A DNA stretch of 28,002 nt, taken from the NCBI GenBank assembly GCA_015680685.1, contig MNCI01002966.1, forward strand, positions 2,053-30,054. The letters run 5' to 3'. The position numbers and the translations under genes are program-made. A model generated the notes under the pieces. That model saw only the letters and a list, made by a program, of their open reading frames with translations, ran no database searches and was not told where the DNA came from. Source of the stretch: Gnetum montanum. Its lineage: Eukaryota > Streptophyta > Gnetopsida > Gnetales > Gnetaceae. This document shows, piece after piece, positions 10,655 to 20,324 of the stretch (positions are counted from its first letter, which is position 1; each line of letters starts with the position of its first letter).

Positions 10655-12173
10655 TAATTATTTTAAAAAAATGTGAAAATTTTAGGATCAAAAATCAACC
10701 CGCATTACTATTTACTCATACCAAACCCCTACTCTATCATTGGTTGAACCACTTTTAAAAAAAAAATTTCAGTGGAAGGTTGTGGATTCAATCCCCAACC
10801 TTCCAACTTTTTAAAAAAATGATAAAACAAAAATTTATTTATAAAAAAATGATGAAATAATAGTTTATTTTTAAAAAATTTGAGTGGGATGTCATGGGTT
10901 CAAACCTTGACCCCCCAAGTTTAAAAATCTATTTTTTTTAAATAAACAAAATAAAATAATAAGACTAATTTATATTTAAAATAAATTGTAGGCCATGCTG
11001 GCCTTGCAAGGGCTACATAAGCCTAGTAGGAGTTACATAGGTCCTATAGGTAGTGTAGGCCCTATAGGGGTGATAGTGCCCTTTTTCCTCTTGTCGCCAT
11101 GCAACCCCATCATATCATCACCACACACTACCAACACACCCCACTACCTACCATGTTCCATGCCACCTACCTTCCTCCATGCTAATCCTCCTCGTTGTAG
11201 CGCATTGGCTGCCATGATGCTCTACTCTTGCCCACTATCGCATGTCCACTACTACACCTGCCCACTATTGTGCTGCTACATGCTCACCACTATGCATCCA
11301 CTATCTATCATTGCATGCCCATTACTATGTAGTGCCCTACATCTACCACCATAAATTACCTTCTATGCTACCATAAACTACCTTTCACGTCACCACAAAC
11401 TACCTCCTACATCACCATAAACTTCCTTCTATGCTACCACAAACCACCTCCTGTGCTAGCACAAATTGCCTCCCATGCCATTAGAAACCACCTTTTGTGC
11501 CATCAAAAACCACCTGTTGCATCGGCGCAAATCACCTCTTTGAATGCTGCAAGAAACTGCCTCTCTACAGAACACATGTAGAAGTCATGCAGGCCTAGCC
11601 AAGCGACCATGCAAGCCTAGTGATGGGTTGTGATAGCTCAGTGTTGGACTATGTAGGCACTAAGATGGGTGATGCAGGCCTAGTTAAGGGCTATGCTGGC
11701 GCATAAGAGGGCCACATGGGCCTCGAGATAGGCCACACCAACCAAAAAGAGGGCTGCATAAACCCCGAAGTAGGTTGCATTGACCTAGAGAAGGGTTGCA
11801 TGGACCATAAAATGGGCACTCAGCAAAAATTTTCCATCAACAGATAGGAAATTCAAATTTTCCAACAATTGGTAGGAATTTCAAAATTCTTGTTAGTTGA
11901 TGAAAACATTTAAATTTTTTTTTCATTAATTTTTAACTTAAATTAAGAATGTGCACAAATATTTTTAAAAATTCAAATTAGTACATTGGTAACAAAAAGG
12001 AAAAAAATTCCGTAATTAAGTGTGCTTGACCTTGAGTAGAACTAGGATGGGTGACCTGTTCGGAAGTCTTGTTTTCCATGCCAAAGGTCTTAGAATACCA
12101 TAACTTTTGATTTTAGAAGCCTTTTTAAAATGAATGAAGAGTCATTTCCTATAGATTTCAACCTTCTAGACCC
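10655..12173 (+). repeat. Repeat X, intact copy
   Basis: This ~1.5 kb repeat is made largely of short-period minisatellites. The cluster 10990-11068 has units around CATAGGTCCTATAGG, period about 21. The cluster 11345-11567 has about ten 22-23 bp units of the type CTACCATAAACTACCTTC. The cluster 11583-11815 has about eleven 21-25 bp units of the type CCATGTAGGCCTAGTTAAG. An AT-rich flank (11820-12000) and a short non-repetitive tail complete it. Periods that are not multiples of three argue against coding. A second copy exists as 8723-9834 plus 12175-12636. Confidence 0.8.
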
Positions 12174-12174
12174 N

Positions 12175-12636
12175 GAGATAGGCCGCACCAACCCAAAAGA
12201 GAGCTGCATAAACCCCGAAGTAGGTTGCATTGACCTAGAGGAGGGTTGCATGGACTATAAAATGGGCATCGTCCACTTACCGAAATTTTCCATCAACAAC
12301 TAGGAAATTCAAATTTTCCAAAAATTGGTAGGAATTTCAAAATTCTTGTTAGTTGATGAAAACATTTAAATTTTTTTTGTCATTAAGTTTTAATTTAAAT
12401 TAAGAATGTGCACAAATATTTTTAAAAATTCAAATTAGTACATTGGTAACAAAAAGGATAAAAATTCCATAATTAAGTGTGCTTGACCTTGAGTAGAACT
12501 AGGATGGGTGACCTCTTCGAAAGTCTTGTTTTCCATGCCAAAGGTCTTAGACTCCAGAAGCCATAACTTTTGATTTTAGAAGCCTTTTTTAAATGAATGA
12601 AGAGTCATTTCCTATAGATTTCAACCTTCTAGACCC
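12175..12636 (+). repeat. Right half of the second copy of repeat X
   Basis: It begins GAGATAGGCC right after a single N and matches 11725-12173 through to CTTCTAGACCC with scattered differences. Its first half appears to be the block now placed at 8723-9834. Confidence 0.8.
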
Positions 12637-13285
12637 AATGGTGGAGTCAAATCTATCCCAAAGAACCTCAAAAAATAGTTTTTACTCTTTACCTTATATA
12701 GTACCTCGAAATCCTCAAAAGTCTAATTTTGGCATCACTCAAGCATACAATGTCCATTTCCAACATATGAATAGTGATTCCCAATATTTTTAACCCTTCT
12801 AAACTTAATGGTGAGGTTAGATTTATCATTTGGACACCTAATAATTTGATGATATCATAAATTCAACATTTTTGCCTTCAGGATTTATTACATAACCCTT
12901 ACAAATAGTCTTAAGATCACTATGGCATGTCATTAATTACACTACCACAGTCAGGTTTCTTAAGGGTAGTAGAAAGGCCACTAAGAATTAGATAATATAG
13001 TTACATATTACTAAAATTATATAATATCATTAAATATAGCTAAAATAAGATAATGTACTTAAATTAGTTAAAGAATCAATATCAATATTAGTTGATATAT
13101 TAGTTAAAGATCAGTTAATGTGTTAGTTGGAGAATTAGTTGAAGAAATAGAACAACCTTCAACCATCAAGAAAAGGGTATATTAATCCATCCTATAATCA
13201 AAACATATGGCAAAACAACATGGAGACTAAAAATATTGTTTTAACTAGGAGTATGATAAGCATGAAAAGAATTGATTTAGAAGAG
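12637..13285 (+). other. Unique AT-rich interior of beta, no gene seen
   Basis: The stretch between repeat X and the CCR4-like region has no recognised protein. Around 13060-13150 a loose 12-bp word (TTAGTTGAAGAA-like) recurs several times. Confidence 0.4.
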
Positions 13286-14414
13286 AATTCAAAAATGAGA
13301 ATGAAAGTTGCAACATACAATGTGCTTGCAAGATCTTTAGCAAGTGAGAAACAATATCTACTATGTCCATCATGGGCTTTCGATTTGCACGAATATTGAT
13401 ATCCATGCATTTTAGTCGAATTACAAGATTTGGATGCTAATGTCTTATGCTTACAAGAAGTCTTACCATGGGAATATCTATACCAATTCTAACCAGACTT
13501 GGAAAAGATGGGATACAAAGGTATTACAAGTAAAAAGGTTCTTATGAAACTTCTTGTTTTGAGGCATATAGATTAGCCTATTTCAAAAATAACAACATGG
13601 ATGGTTGTGTAATATTTTATAAAGAAGCCAAGTTTGAATTGGTACAAAGATTTGAATGGAGTTTAGAAGATACGATTTTTGAAATTATAGAACTTCAAGC
13701 ACTAAAAAGAAAGAATAGTTAATATTTTGAAAAAATCATGTAGCCTTGGCATTGATTTTAAAAATTCAATTAATAGGAAGATGTGTATGCATCGTTAACA
13801 CATTTAATTGCCAAACCAACATGTTCATATGTTAGACTTTGTCAAGGAGCATACTTAATTAAACAAATAGAAGAAAGTTTGAAGAAGAAGTTATTCCTAA
13901 GGTATAGTGATCCAGTTCCATTTATTGTTTGTGGAGACTTTAATGCAAAAATTGGAAGTAGTTTTTATCAATTCTTAAGATATGGATCTAGAAAGAAATA
14001 TTTGGAAAATGAACCTAATTTGAAAAAAATGTTTCCATTAATTCAACATGAAATTTCATTAGCCTGTATATATTTTGCTTACTTTGAATCTTCAGTAGAT
14101 AAATCAAGTTCTAGAATTCATGAACAAATGATGTTGATGGATAACACTCATCAAGAACCATATTTTACCAATTACTCTCCTATGATTAATGAGGATGGAT
14201 AAACAACATTCTTCAATGACACCCTACATTATATTTGGCATGATGTTTGATTCTTTCAAGTTACTAAGTTACTAGATTTGATTTCTAAAAAAGAAGTTGA
14301 GAAGAATCAAGATCAAGCCTTTCCATCTCGAACAAGACCATGCAATCACATACCACTTATGGTAGAATTACAATTACTCCCATCAGTTCATAAGGTTGAT
14401 CAAGATCAAGAAGT
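13286..14414 (+). pseudogene. Decayed intronless copy of a CCR4-like mRNA deadenylase
   Basis: CCR4 proteins are endonuclease/exonuclease/phosphatase-fold 3' exonucleases that shorten poly(A) tails as part of the CCR4-NOT complex. The order of motifs is correct: MKVATYNVLA (13301), CPSWAFDLHEY, ANVLCLQEV (the conserved N and metal-binding E motifs), PDLEKMGYKG, then after a frameshift near 13540 NNNMDGCVIFYKEAKFEL, a disrupted middle, then an open stretch 13783-14202 with PTCSYVRLCQGAYLIKQIEE, VPFIVCGDFNAKIGS (catalytic D and N present) and EPYFTNYSPM. It closes with NHIPLMVELQLLP, where the family has SDH, so the catalytic Asp is Asn; the usual TLDYI Asp is His. No introns interrupt it, so it is a processed copy or captured cDNA. 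Stops near 13396 and 13491 and frameshifts make it non-functional. The N-terminal leucine-rich repeat region of plant CCR4 proteins was not seen. Confidence 0.85.
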
Positions 14415-14810
14415 ATCTCACTCTTACTTTTATTTGATTAATCTTATTATTTTATTTATATTTCAATTAGATAAGTAAAATATCTATGATAATAAAAATT
14501 GGGATAAAGAACTTTCTCTACCTTCACTTGGGTAACTAGATCCAAGTTGCACTTTGTGTGATCCTAGTTAGGACTGGTGATTGGTGGTTGATAAATCTTT
14601 AATTCACCTTTTTTCATTATATTAGAAAATGAAATAAGTATCAAGAAAGTAATATTTATTTTTCCATCTAGTTTTTCTCACATATATCCTATTTGTAGAA
14701 TAAGAAAAAAACTTCAATTTCAATGGAGGAATCAAATTACTGGAGCATAGGATCATGAAAGAAAGCATTGGAGCTAAAGAAAGATAGAGAATGTGGACTT
14801 GTTCAAGGAT
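14415..14810 (+). other. Tail of beta interior, no gene seen
   Basis: This AT-rich sequence lies after the CCR4-like copy. It may include that gene's 3' untranslated region. No poly(A) tract marking an independent retrocopy end was seen. Confidence 0.4.
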
Positions 14811-14834
14811 AAAAGAAACCTAAGGAGGATAGAT
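14811..14834 (+). other. Polypurine-tract candidate of beta
   Basis: The purine-rich words AAAAGAAA and AAGGAGGATAGA lie directly before the right LTR, where plus-strand synthesis would be primed. They are interrupted by a CCT, so the match is imperfect. Confidence 0.4.
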
Positions 14835-15382
14835 TATCATAGCTCCATTTCCAAATGATGCTACTACCTAATGAAGATGGTGTCCCTTTATAACAAGTGT
14901 TTTTAGTTGTAACTGAGACCTAAAATGGCATGTTTTAATAACAAATGTATCTCTTTAGGTAATCTTTGGGAGTTTGACCTAAGGAATTTATGCCTAGGGT
15001 TAGAGGTTGTGCTAGCATGGAGTGGTGGAGCTGGTATAATCAAGTCATGGGAAGCTAGATGAAGTGGGATAGGAAGTGGAATAGCCATTCCTTCTAGCTA
15101 GGTTATAGGCCTAACCATGGTGGCAATGCTGGATTGCCTCTAAGGGATACATGCTAAAGAAAGAAAACCCCAAGGAACACTCTTAGAGAATGATTTGAAT
15201 TCATTATTCCATAACAATAAAGCATACTTTTCTTTCTCTTTCTGTATTTTCCTATTATTTCTTTTATACATAATGTTGAATATTACATATATTTCCTATT
15301 TGGTATATTTTCTTTATATGCATAATGTCTAATATATTGTATATTTTACATTTTTCATGACATCTAAGGATAGAATGTCATA
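14835..15382 (+). repeat. Right LTR of element beta
   Basis: This is the partner of 8241-8721 plus 9836-9926. It starts TATCATAGCTCCATT (left copy TGTCACATCCCCATT) and ends AGAATGTCATA (left copy GAGATGTCACA). It has AATAAAGCATAC near 15220 and the same TTTTCCTATTATTTC landmark. Substitutions are frequent and mostly transitions, so the insertion is old. Confidence 0.85.
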
Positions 15383-15387
15383 GGCAT
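15383..15387 (+). repeat. Right target-site duplication of element beta
   Basis: GGCAT follows the right LTR and pairs with AGCAT at 8236-8240. After it, B's gag resumes in the frame left at 8240. Confidence 0.65.
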
Positions 15388-17555
15388 GCTGATTAAATGA
15401 ATGAAAGTAGAAGCCAAGAGGAAGTATGAAGTTATACATGTCAATGGGAAGGAATATATCCCTTTCCCATATGACCAAATACCCCTCACTAACACCTATG
15501 CATGTATCCTATCTCAATTGATTGAGATGGATGAGAAGGATGACAAGGCTATCTCAAAGGAGTAGCAAAAGGAGGAGGATGAGTTCAAGGTAGAGTTCAA
15601 GCATGAAAACATCCTAGGTGGGTTGTTTCGTTAAGAAACCCCTAAATCCATAGAGCCTACCTCCACTCCTTTTGCCTTCTTAATGAACCAAATGTCACCA
15701 TCCTCTACTCCTTCTTACCTAACCATGTTTAGGCCCACACTAATCATAGCCATGCACCAAACATAATCAATGTTGCAGTCTACCACATTTAACTTTTCCA
15801 TCCCATTCACGATCTAGCCTCACTACATACAACCATTGTCAGTGGTTGTTACCATCACTAATCCTCTAACCTCTTAGGTGAAGCCCACCATGAGACCTCA
15901 AACAAACTAGGGGTTACACATCCATTTTTTTTTCCATTTGTGCCATAGATATTGACACAAACATCATTCTCTTTTCTTGGCCTACTAACCACTGTAATAA
16001 CATAACCTCNNNNNNNNNNNNNNNNNNNNNNNNNNNNNNNNNNNNNNNNNNNNNNNNNNNNNNNNNNNNNNNNNNNNNNNNNNNNNNNNNNNNNNNNNNN
16101 NNNNNNNNNNNNNNNNNNNNNNNNNNNNNNNNNNNNNNNNNNNNNNNNNNNNNNNNNNNNNNNNNNNNNNNNNNNNNNNNNNNNNNNNNNNNNNNNNNNN
16201 NNNNNNNNNNNNNNNNNNNNNNNNNNNNNNNNNNNNNNNNNNNNNNNNNNNNNNNNNNNNNNNNNNNNNNNNATAAAGGTAAAGCAAGGATCACTTGAAC
16301 TAGTGTAGAAGTTCATCCAACAATGGAATAGTCTCCTCAACAAGATACTAAAATCTATAGCTAAAACCCAACTTTTGGCTATATTCAATGGGGTGGTTAA
16401 TGATTCTATCAAGTCCAAGTTGTACTACCTTAACCTATGTTGACTCAGTCAAGCATTCTCCTAGACTAAGAACATACAGGATGCCATGAAGGCTAGTCAT
16501 GACCCTACCTACGTGGCAGATAAGAACAAGTACACACGAAGGAACAAGGAGAGAGGTACACAAAATAACATAGTTGTAGCAATAGTATCCAAACAAACTA
16601 AAACAAATAACTATGGGCCAAGAGCCAATTGATCCAAGGCCCTTGTTAACAACCAAAAAAATCTCCCATTAATCTCTAGGGCCACTACATCAACCTCATC
16701 TAGATCCAACTTTGAGCAGAAGGACAGGATGAAATATAGTAGATCTCCTTTGAAGCCATCTGAGCTCTTGGATTAGTTGTTGAAGAGTGGGTGTATACAA
16801 TACAAAAAAAAGTGACTGAAACTACTTCTAAAAAGCATGAAAGGCTATGTGAAATAGCCAAAGATCCCACTGAAGCAATGAAATATGATCCTTAGGTAAC
16901 TAAATATTTCAATCTTAACCACTTTTTCCACTATCATTAATTGCCTACTCACAACATTGATTTCTACCTTGCATTGAAGGATGACCTACGAAAGATGATA
17001 GATAAGGGAGAGTTGGTCCTAGATGCTTCTAACCTTATTCAACCATAGAACCAATTGATGCAACTGTATAAAGACCAATTGAATGCCAATAATAGTGCAT
17101 ACATTATATCGGCACTCAATGTTAATGATAATTGAAGGCCTACAAGGGAACCATTCATGATTCGAGTATCCCCTTGCAACAAAATAGGCTTTTCAACTTT
17201 CATAAGCTTAAGATCCCATTTTGTTATTAGGATACCATCACAAAAATCCCCCAATGAGCCTTTTGTCATTAGGGTACCCAAACCCATTATAACCAAACCT
17301 ACCCCTGCCACCAAACAATGATCCCCTATGGTTTCTAATGCTATAGCCTTGGGAGGACTTGAAGAGCCAAGGGAGAGGAAAAGAAGAGAAGAAAAAATAA
17401 AAACCTAAAAATATGGTATGCATTTTTGAGTGCATAGAGGAATTTAAGCACAACTGGGGTGACAAGCCCATGGTCACTGATAAAAAATTCATGAGTGTAA
17501 TGAAGCAAGTCAAGTAGTCTCTTAAACAAAAAAAACACAACCTTGAGCCTGTATG
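15388..17555 (+). pseudogene. Element B gag, main part (with assembly gap)
   Basis: This continues the gag begun at 8086. It reads MKVEAKRKYEV, then YIPFPYDQIPLTNTY (A has YIPSPYDQIPLTSFY), an acidic KEEDEFKVEFK stretch, a Ser/Thr/Pro-rich linker, and the 263-base gap. After the gap come IKVKQGSLELV and QQWNSLLNKI, then LLAIFNGVVNDSIKSKLYY (the counterpart of A's LAIFRREVNDFIKLKVYY). Next is a Cys/His-box remnant near 16905-16960 followed by IDFYLALKDDLRKMIDKGE, where the metal-binding Cys residues have been lost. The proline-rich repeats EPFMIRVSP, HFVIRIPSQ and EPFVIRVPKP follow (17152-17287), then a tail with IFECIEEFKHNWGDKP. The frame ends with a TGA at 17553. Many in-frame stops are present. 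I found no clear protease motif downstream, so protease is either decayed or absent. Confidence 0.8.
16010..16272. other. Assembly gap (263 N) inside gag of B
   Basis: A run of unknown bases removes the part of gag that in element A carries NPNVHLITF through PRGSISFLEDL. Open frames called across the Ns on the minus strand are artefacts. Confidence 0.95.
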
Positions 17556-18059
17556 ACTTAATTTAGCATAAGGATTTACTTTTGTTTGCATTTTACTTAT
17601 TAAATCCTTTTTCTTTCTTTCTTTTTCCCTTTTAGCATGATATAAACACAGAAAAGAACTCATAAAAACTTAAAACCAGAAAACCCATAAAAATATTAAA
17701 ACATTAAACAAAAAAATATATATATTTCCTTATGACTCAGGTCTGCCATGGCCAAAAATTGACAAGCAATCTCTACCCTATGGTTTTATATAACATTATA
17801 CCATTACCACTTTCAATACTTATAGCCAAAATAGCCAATGTAGCAATCTACAACATAGTCATTTACAATGTTTATAACCTTACAACCTTAAAATCATAAA
17901 GACATGATAAAAAATAATATTAAAAAATATATAGCTAAAGTTGAAATCAAACATTAAAATTTAAAATGTTTATAATAATACATATCCATAACCACAATGT
18001 CTAGAAAAATGTTAGAATAATACTAAATAATAATCATAAAATCATCCATAACAAAGTCT
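17551..18059 (+). other. Gap between gag of B and the antisense gene; candidate splice signals
   Basis: Gag and the antisense gene point toward each other across about 500 bp of AT-rich DNA. GTATGA at 17551 resembles a 5' splice site, and a strong pyrimidine tract ending TTTTAG at 17635 resembles a 3' splice site. Ogre elements are known to splice an intron between protease and RT, so a splice here is possible but unproven. A short (AT) run lies near 17717-17726. Confidence 0.35.
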
Positions 18060-18714
18060 TAGGTAACAATATCCATCAACTTTAACAAATAAATGCAAAT
18101 AGCATGGTCAACTAGAGGATGTTGAGGAGCTTTTGAAGGATCAAGTGGTGGGTTGTCCCCACCCGTATTGTTGGGGCTACTGATGTCTTTTGGTTCTTGA
18201 AATATGACAATACAAAGACAATCGATAACTAGCAAGAAACCTATAACTTAAGCACAAAATTTTAAAAAAATTATAAATATATCAAACCTATGGGGAATCT
18301 AGCTCAATGACCTCTAGGGTAGATGTTGAAGACCAGTCTCCAAATGATGGAGAATCTAGTCTTTTGTCATGTTGGCCTAGTCAACATTCCCAAAAATAAT
18401 ACTTGTGAGAATGTTTACTAGATCCTCTTTAGTTCAATTAGGTGGGTTCCATGACACTGTAGCTATAGAAATCTCACTTGCATCCATGGTGACCTAAGAA
18501 GTAGGAGATTCAACCATTGTAAGATAGCCAATACAATGTAGCAAAATGACTAAGGGAAATAAAACATAGTTCTTACTGATCTTGGGTGAAACTTGTTGCA
18601 ACTAATTGATGATTTCCTTGGCCACTCCATGCATGAAATCCATCTTGTTTGGAACCTCTACTCATGGTTTGATGTGAAACGTAGGTGTAGATGCCTCTAC
18701 TTGTGGCTCAAAAA

Positions 18715-18806
18715 CTATAACAAGTATACCAATCATCAAAGAGTTAGAATGAAAATAAAACTTAAAAAAATAGGATATAAAAAGTAGCATTAAGCCATGT
18801 GAATAC
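18715..18806 (-). other. Intron of the antisense gene, 92 nt
   Basis: Reading the minus strand, the exon ends GAGCTAG, the intron begins GTATTC and ends CTTGTTATAG, and the next exon begins TTTTTGAGCC. Joining gives GAG CTA GTT TTT GAG and keeps the frame. The intron is T-rich, as plant introns are. Confidence 0.6.
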
Positions 18807-19010
18807 CTAGCTCCTCTACCTTCTTTGGTATGATGAAGGGGAATGCAGTTGATAATGTTTCACCAAATAAGACATCTAGGTCATCTAGATCAATGTTAGC
18901 TAATCGTTCAACCTCATGTCACTGCAAGAGTACCTCCTCTACTGCTATAGTTGTATGCCTTTGCTCTTCCTTCATAATAGTAGGTTGTGTTTCCATGTAT
19001 TGACACTTAT

Positions 19011-19106
19011 CTATAATAATTATACATAAAATGGGTTAGCACATGAAACAAAAATATAGCTAAAAGACATCAAACATAGAATGGTCAAGACATAGTTAAC
19101 ACATAC
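19011..19106 (-). other. Intron of the antisense gene, 96 nt
   Basis: Reading the minus strand, the exon ends CAGTCACTA, the intron begins GTATGTG and ends AATTATTATAG, and the next exon begins ATAAGTGTC. Joining gives ACT AAT AAG TGT and keeps the frame. Confidence 0.6.
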
Positions 19107-20103
19107 TAGTGACTGCCTGATGTGACCTGTTAAGCCTTAACTTTAGCTTCGTCATGAATGTTTGCTTTATCATTGGTGTTTCTTCCTCTATAGGCCATTT
19201 CAATTTTTCACTAACTACCTTGTTAGCCTTGTAGCACAACTTTTAGATCCTCTTGATGTTAGCAAGCACTGTGAGAGGCTCCCCCCACATGTTATTAGGG
19301 AAAGCACATTGACTACCACTAACATCCTTAGCGGTCATAGATAGTGATTTCCCTAGATCCTATAATTAATTTTTGGCGTACATGGTAGGATTAATATCCC
19401 TTATCCAAGGCCTAAAGACTTGGTTAGGGTCTTGGACCACATAATGCCCATCCCTCCTTACCATCAGGAACTATGCGAACCTCTGCAAATAACCTATAAA
19501 AATGCATAATGCATTTGGATTATGGTAGAGGAATCTTCATGGAGTTTTAAGATCTTCTCTCAAAGCCCCATAGCCAAAGAAGTAGCCTAGTTAAACCTTG
19601 TATCCTCCATTAGGACCTTCTTAAAGGTCTACACCTATGCGATGTTGATCACCTTCTCTTGTGATAATAGTTTACAAAAGGCATAGGATTTGAATAAGGG
19701 ATAAGCTTCCCTTGCTTCAACATCTGTAAAATCATGTAAGGAAATTTTAGAGTGGCCATGAATAGCACCTAATCATGCCTCAACTTCTTCATGATGTCTT
19801 GCCTCCATCACTACTTTGGTGACAACTTTCATCTCATCAATAGGAACATAAAATAAGCCATAAAAGGTAGCTTCAATGATGGGTATGGTGACTAGAACAC
19901 CTCAAACTATAGTGCTAAACTATCTAGCTTCTAAATCAAAGGAGTTGATGATGTTTAGCATCTCTTTAGTGGGAATGGAAGGGATTGGAATATTTGAAAC
20001 ATTAAGCAAACCCACATGCTCATTATTTACTTTGATGTTTCTAGGTATCTCTCACCTATACCCACTTTTGTGCTAGTCCCACCTCACCAAAGTTTAGGAT
20101 GGG

Positions 20104-20104
20104 N
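20104..20104. other. Single unknown base
   Basis: An isolated N inside the first exon of the antisense gene. Unlike the other three single Ns it does not coincide with a visible repeat breakpoint, so it may be an unresolved base. Confidence 0.7.
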
Positions 20105-20324
20105 CTTTTTCTTCTTATTCAGTGAGGCTTGTGTGAATGTCCCAATGGCACTGGTCTTCTCCCTAATGTGCTTGGGATCCACCCACTAGCTATGTTTTGT
20201 TTGGGCAGCTACACATTTCTTGTAGACAAGGTTAAAGTCATTAATGTATTTATCAAAGTCACTTCTTAACTGATCATGTACAATGATCCTAATTTTTGTC
20301 AAAAATGGCTAGAACTTTACATCC

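Larger units (their letters stand above)
8241..15382 (+). mobile_element. Element beta: non-autonomous LTR element carrying a CCR4-like gene copy
   Basis: Two direct repeats of ~570 and ~548 bp flank about 4.9 kb (not counting the misplaced block at 8723-9834). A near-matching 5-bp target duplication, a degenerate methionine-tRNA primer site just inside the left repeat and a purine-rich stretch just before the right repeat all fit an LTR retrotransposon. I see no gag, protease, RT or integrase in the interior. It contains repeat X, rich in 21-23 bp minisatellites, and a decayed CCR4-like deadenylase coding region in the same orientation as the LTRs. It inserted into the gag of element B, so it is younger than B. 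An alternative is an LTR element that was itself hit by a separate retrocopy of CCR4. Confidence 0.75.
18060..20308 (-). pseudogene. Antisense spliced gene inside element B, product not recognised
   Basis: On the minus strand a protein-like frame runs for about 2.2 kb with few breaks. Exon 1 (20308 to 19107) includes IIVHDQLRSDFDKYINDFN, FKKVLMEDTRFN, GHYVVQDPNQVFRPWIRD and NNMWGEPLTVLANIKR, with one frameshift near 20070 and one near 19503. A 96-nt intron (19106-19011, GT...AG) then joins exon 2 in frame (KCQYMETQPTIMKEEQ, LANIDLDDLDVLFGETLS). A 92-nt intron (18806-18715, GT...TATAG) joins exon 3 in frame (VFEPQVEASTPTFHI, NKMDFMHGVAKEI). Further sequence (VTMDASEIS, GGDNPPLDPSKAPQHPL) runs to a stop at 18060; extra introns there are possible but do not keep phase cleanly. 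No start codon is visible; a stop at 20309-20311 suggests an earlier exon. In-frame stops show decay. I do not recognise the family. Plant Ty3/gypsy elements of the Tat lineage sometimes carry extra antisense frames, but usually after pol. Confidence 0.65.

Noticed and set aside
9104-11354. Conserved open frame in both copies of repeat X (9104-9334 and 10995-11354)
   Set aside because: The shared start reflects the repeat itself. One copy stops early, and the frame runs through minisatellites whose period is not a multiple of three.
15858-16418. Long minus-strand open frames across the N run
   Set aside because: They are open only because the unknown bases contain no stops. The real frame here is gag of B on the plus strand.
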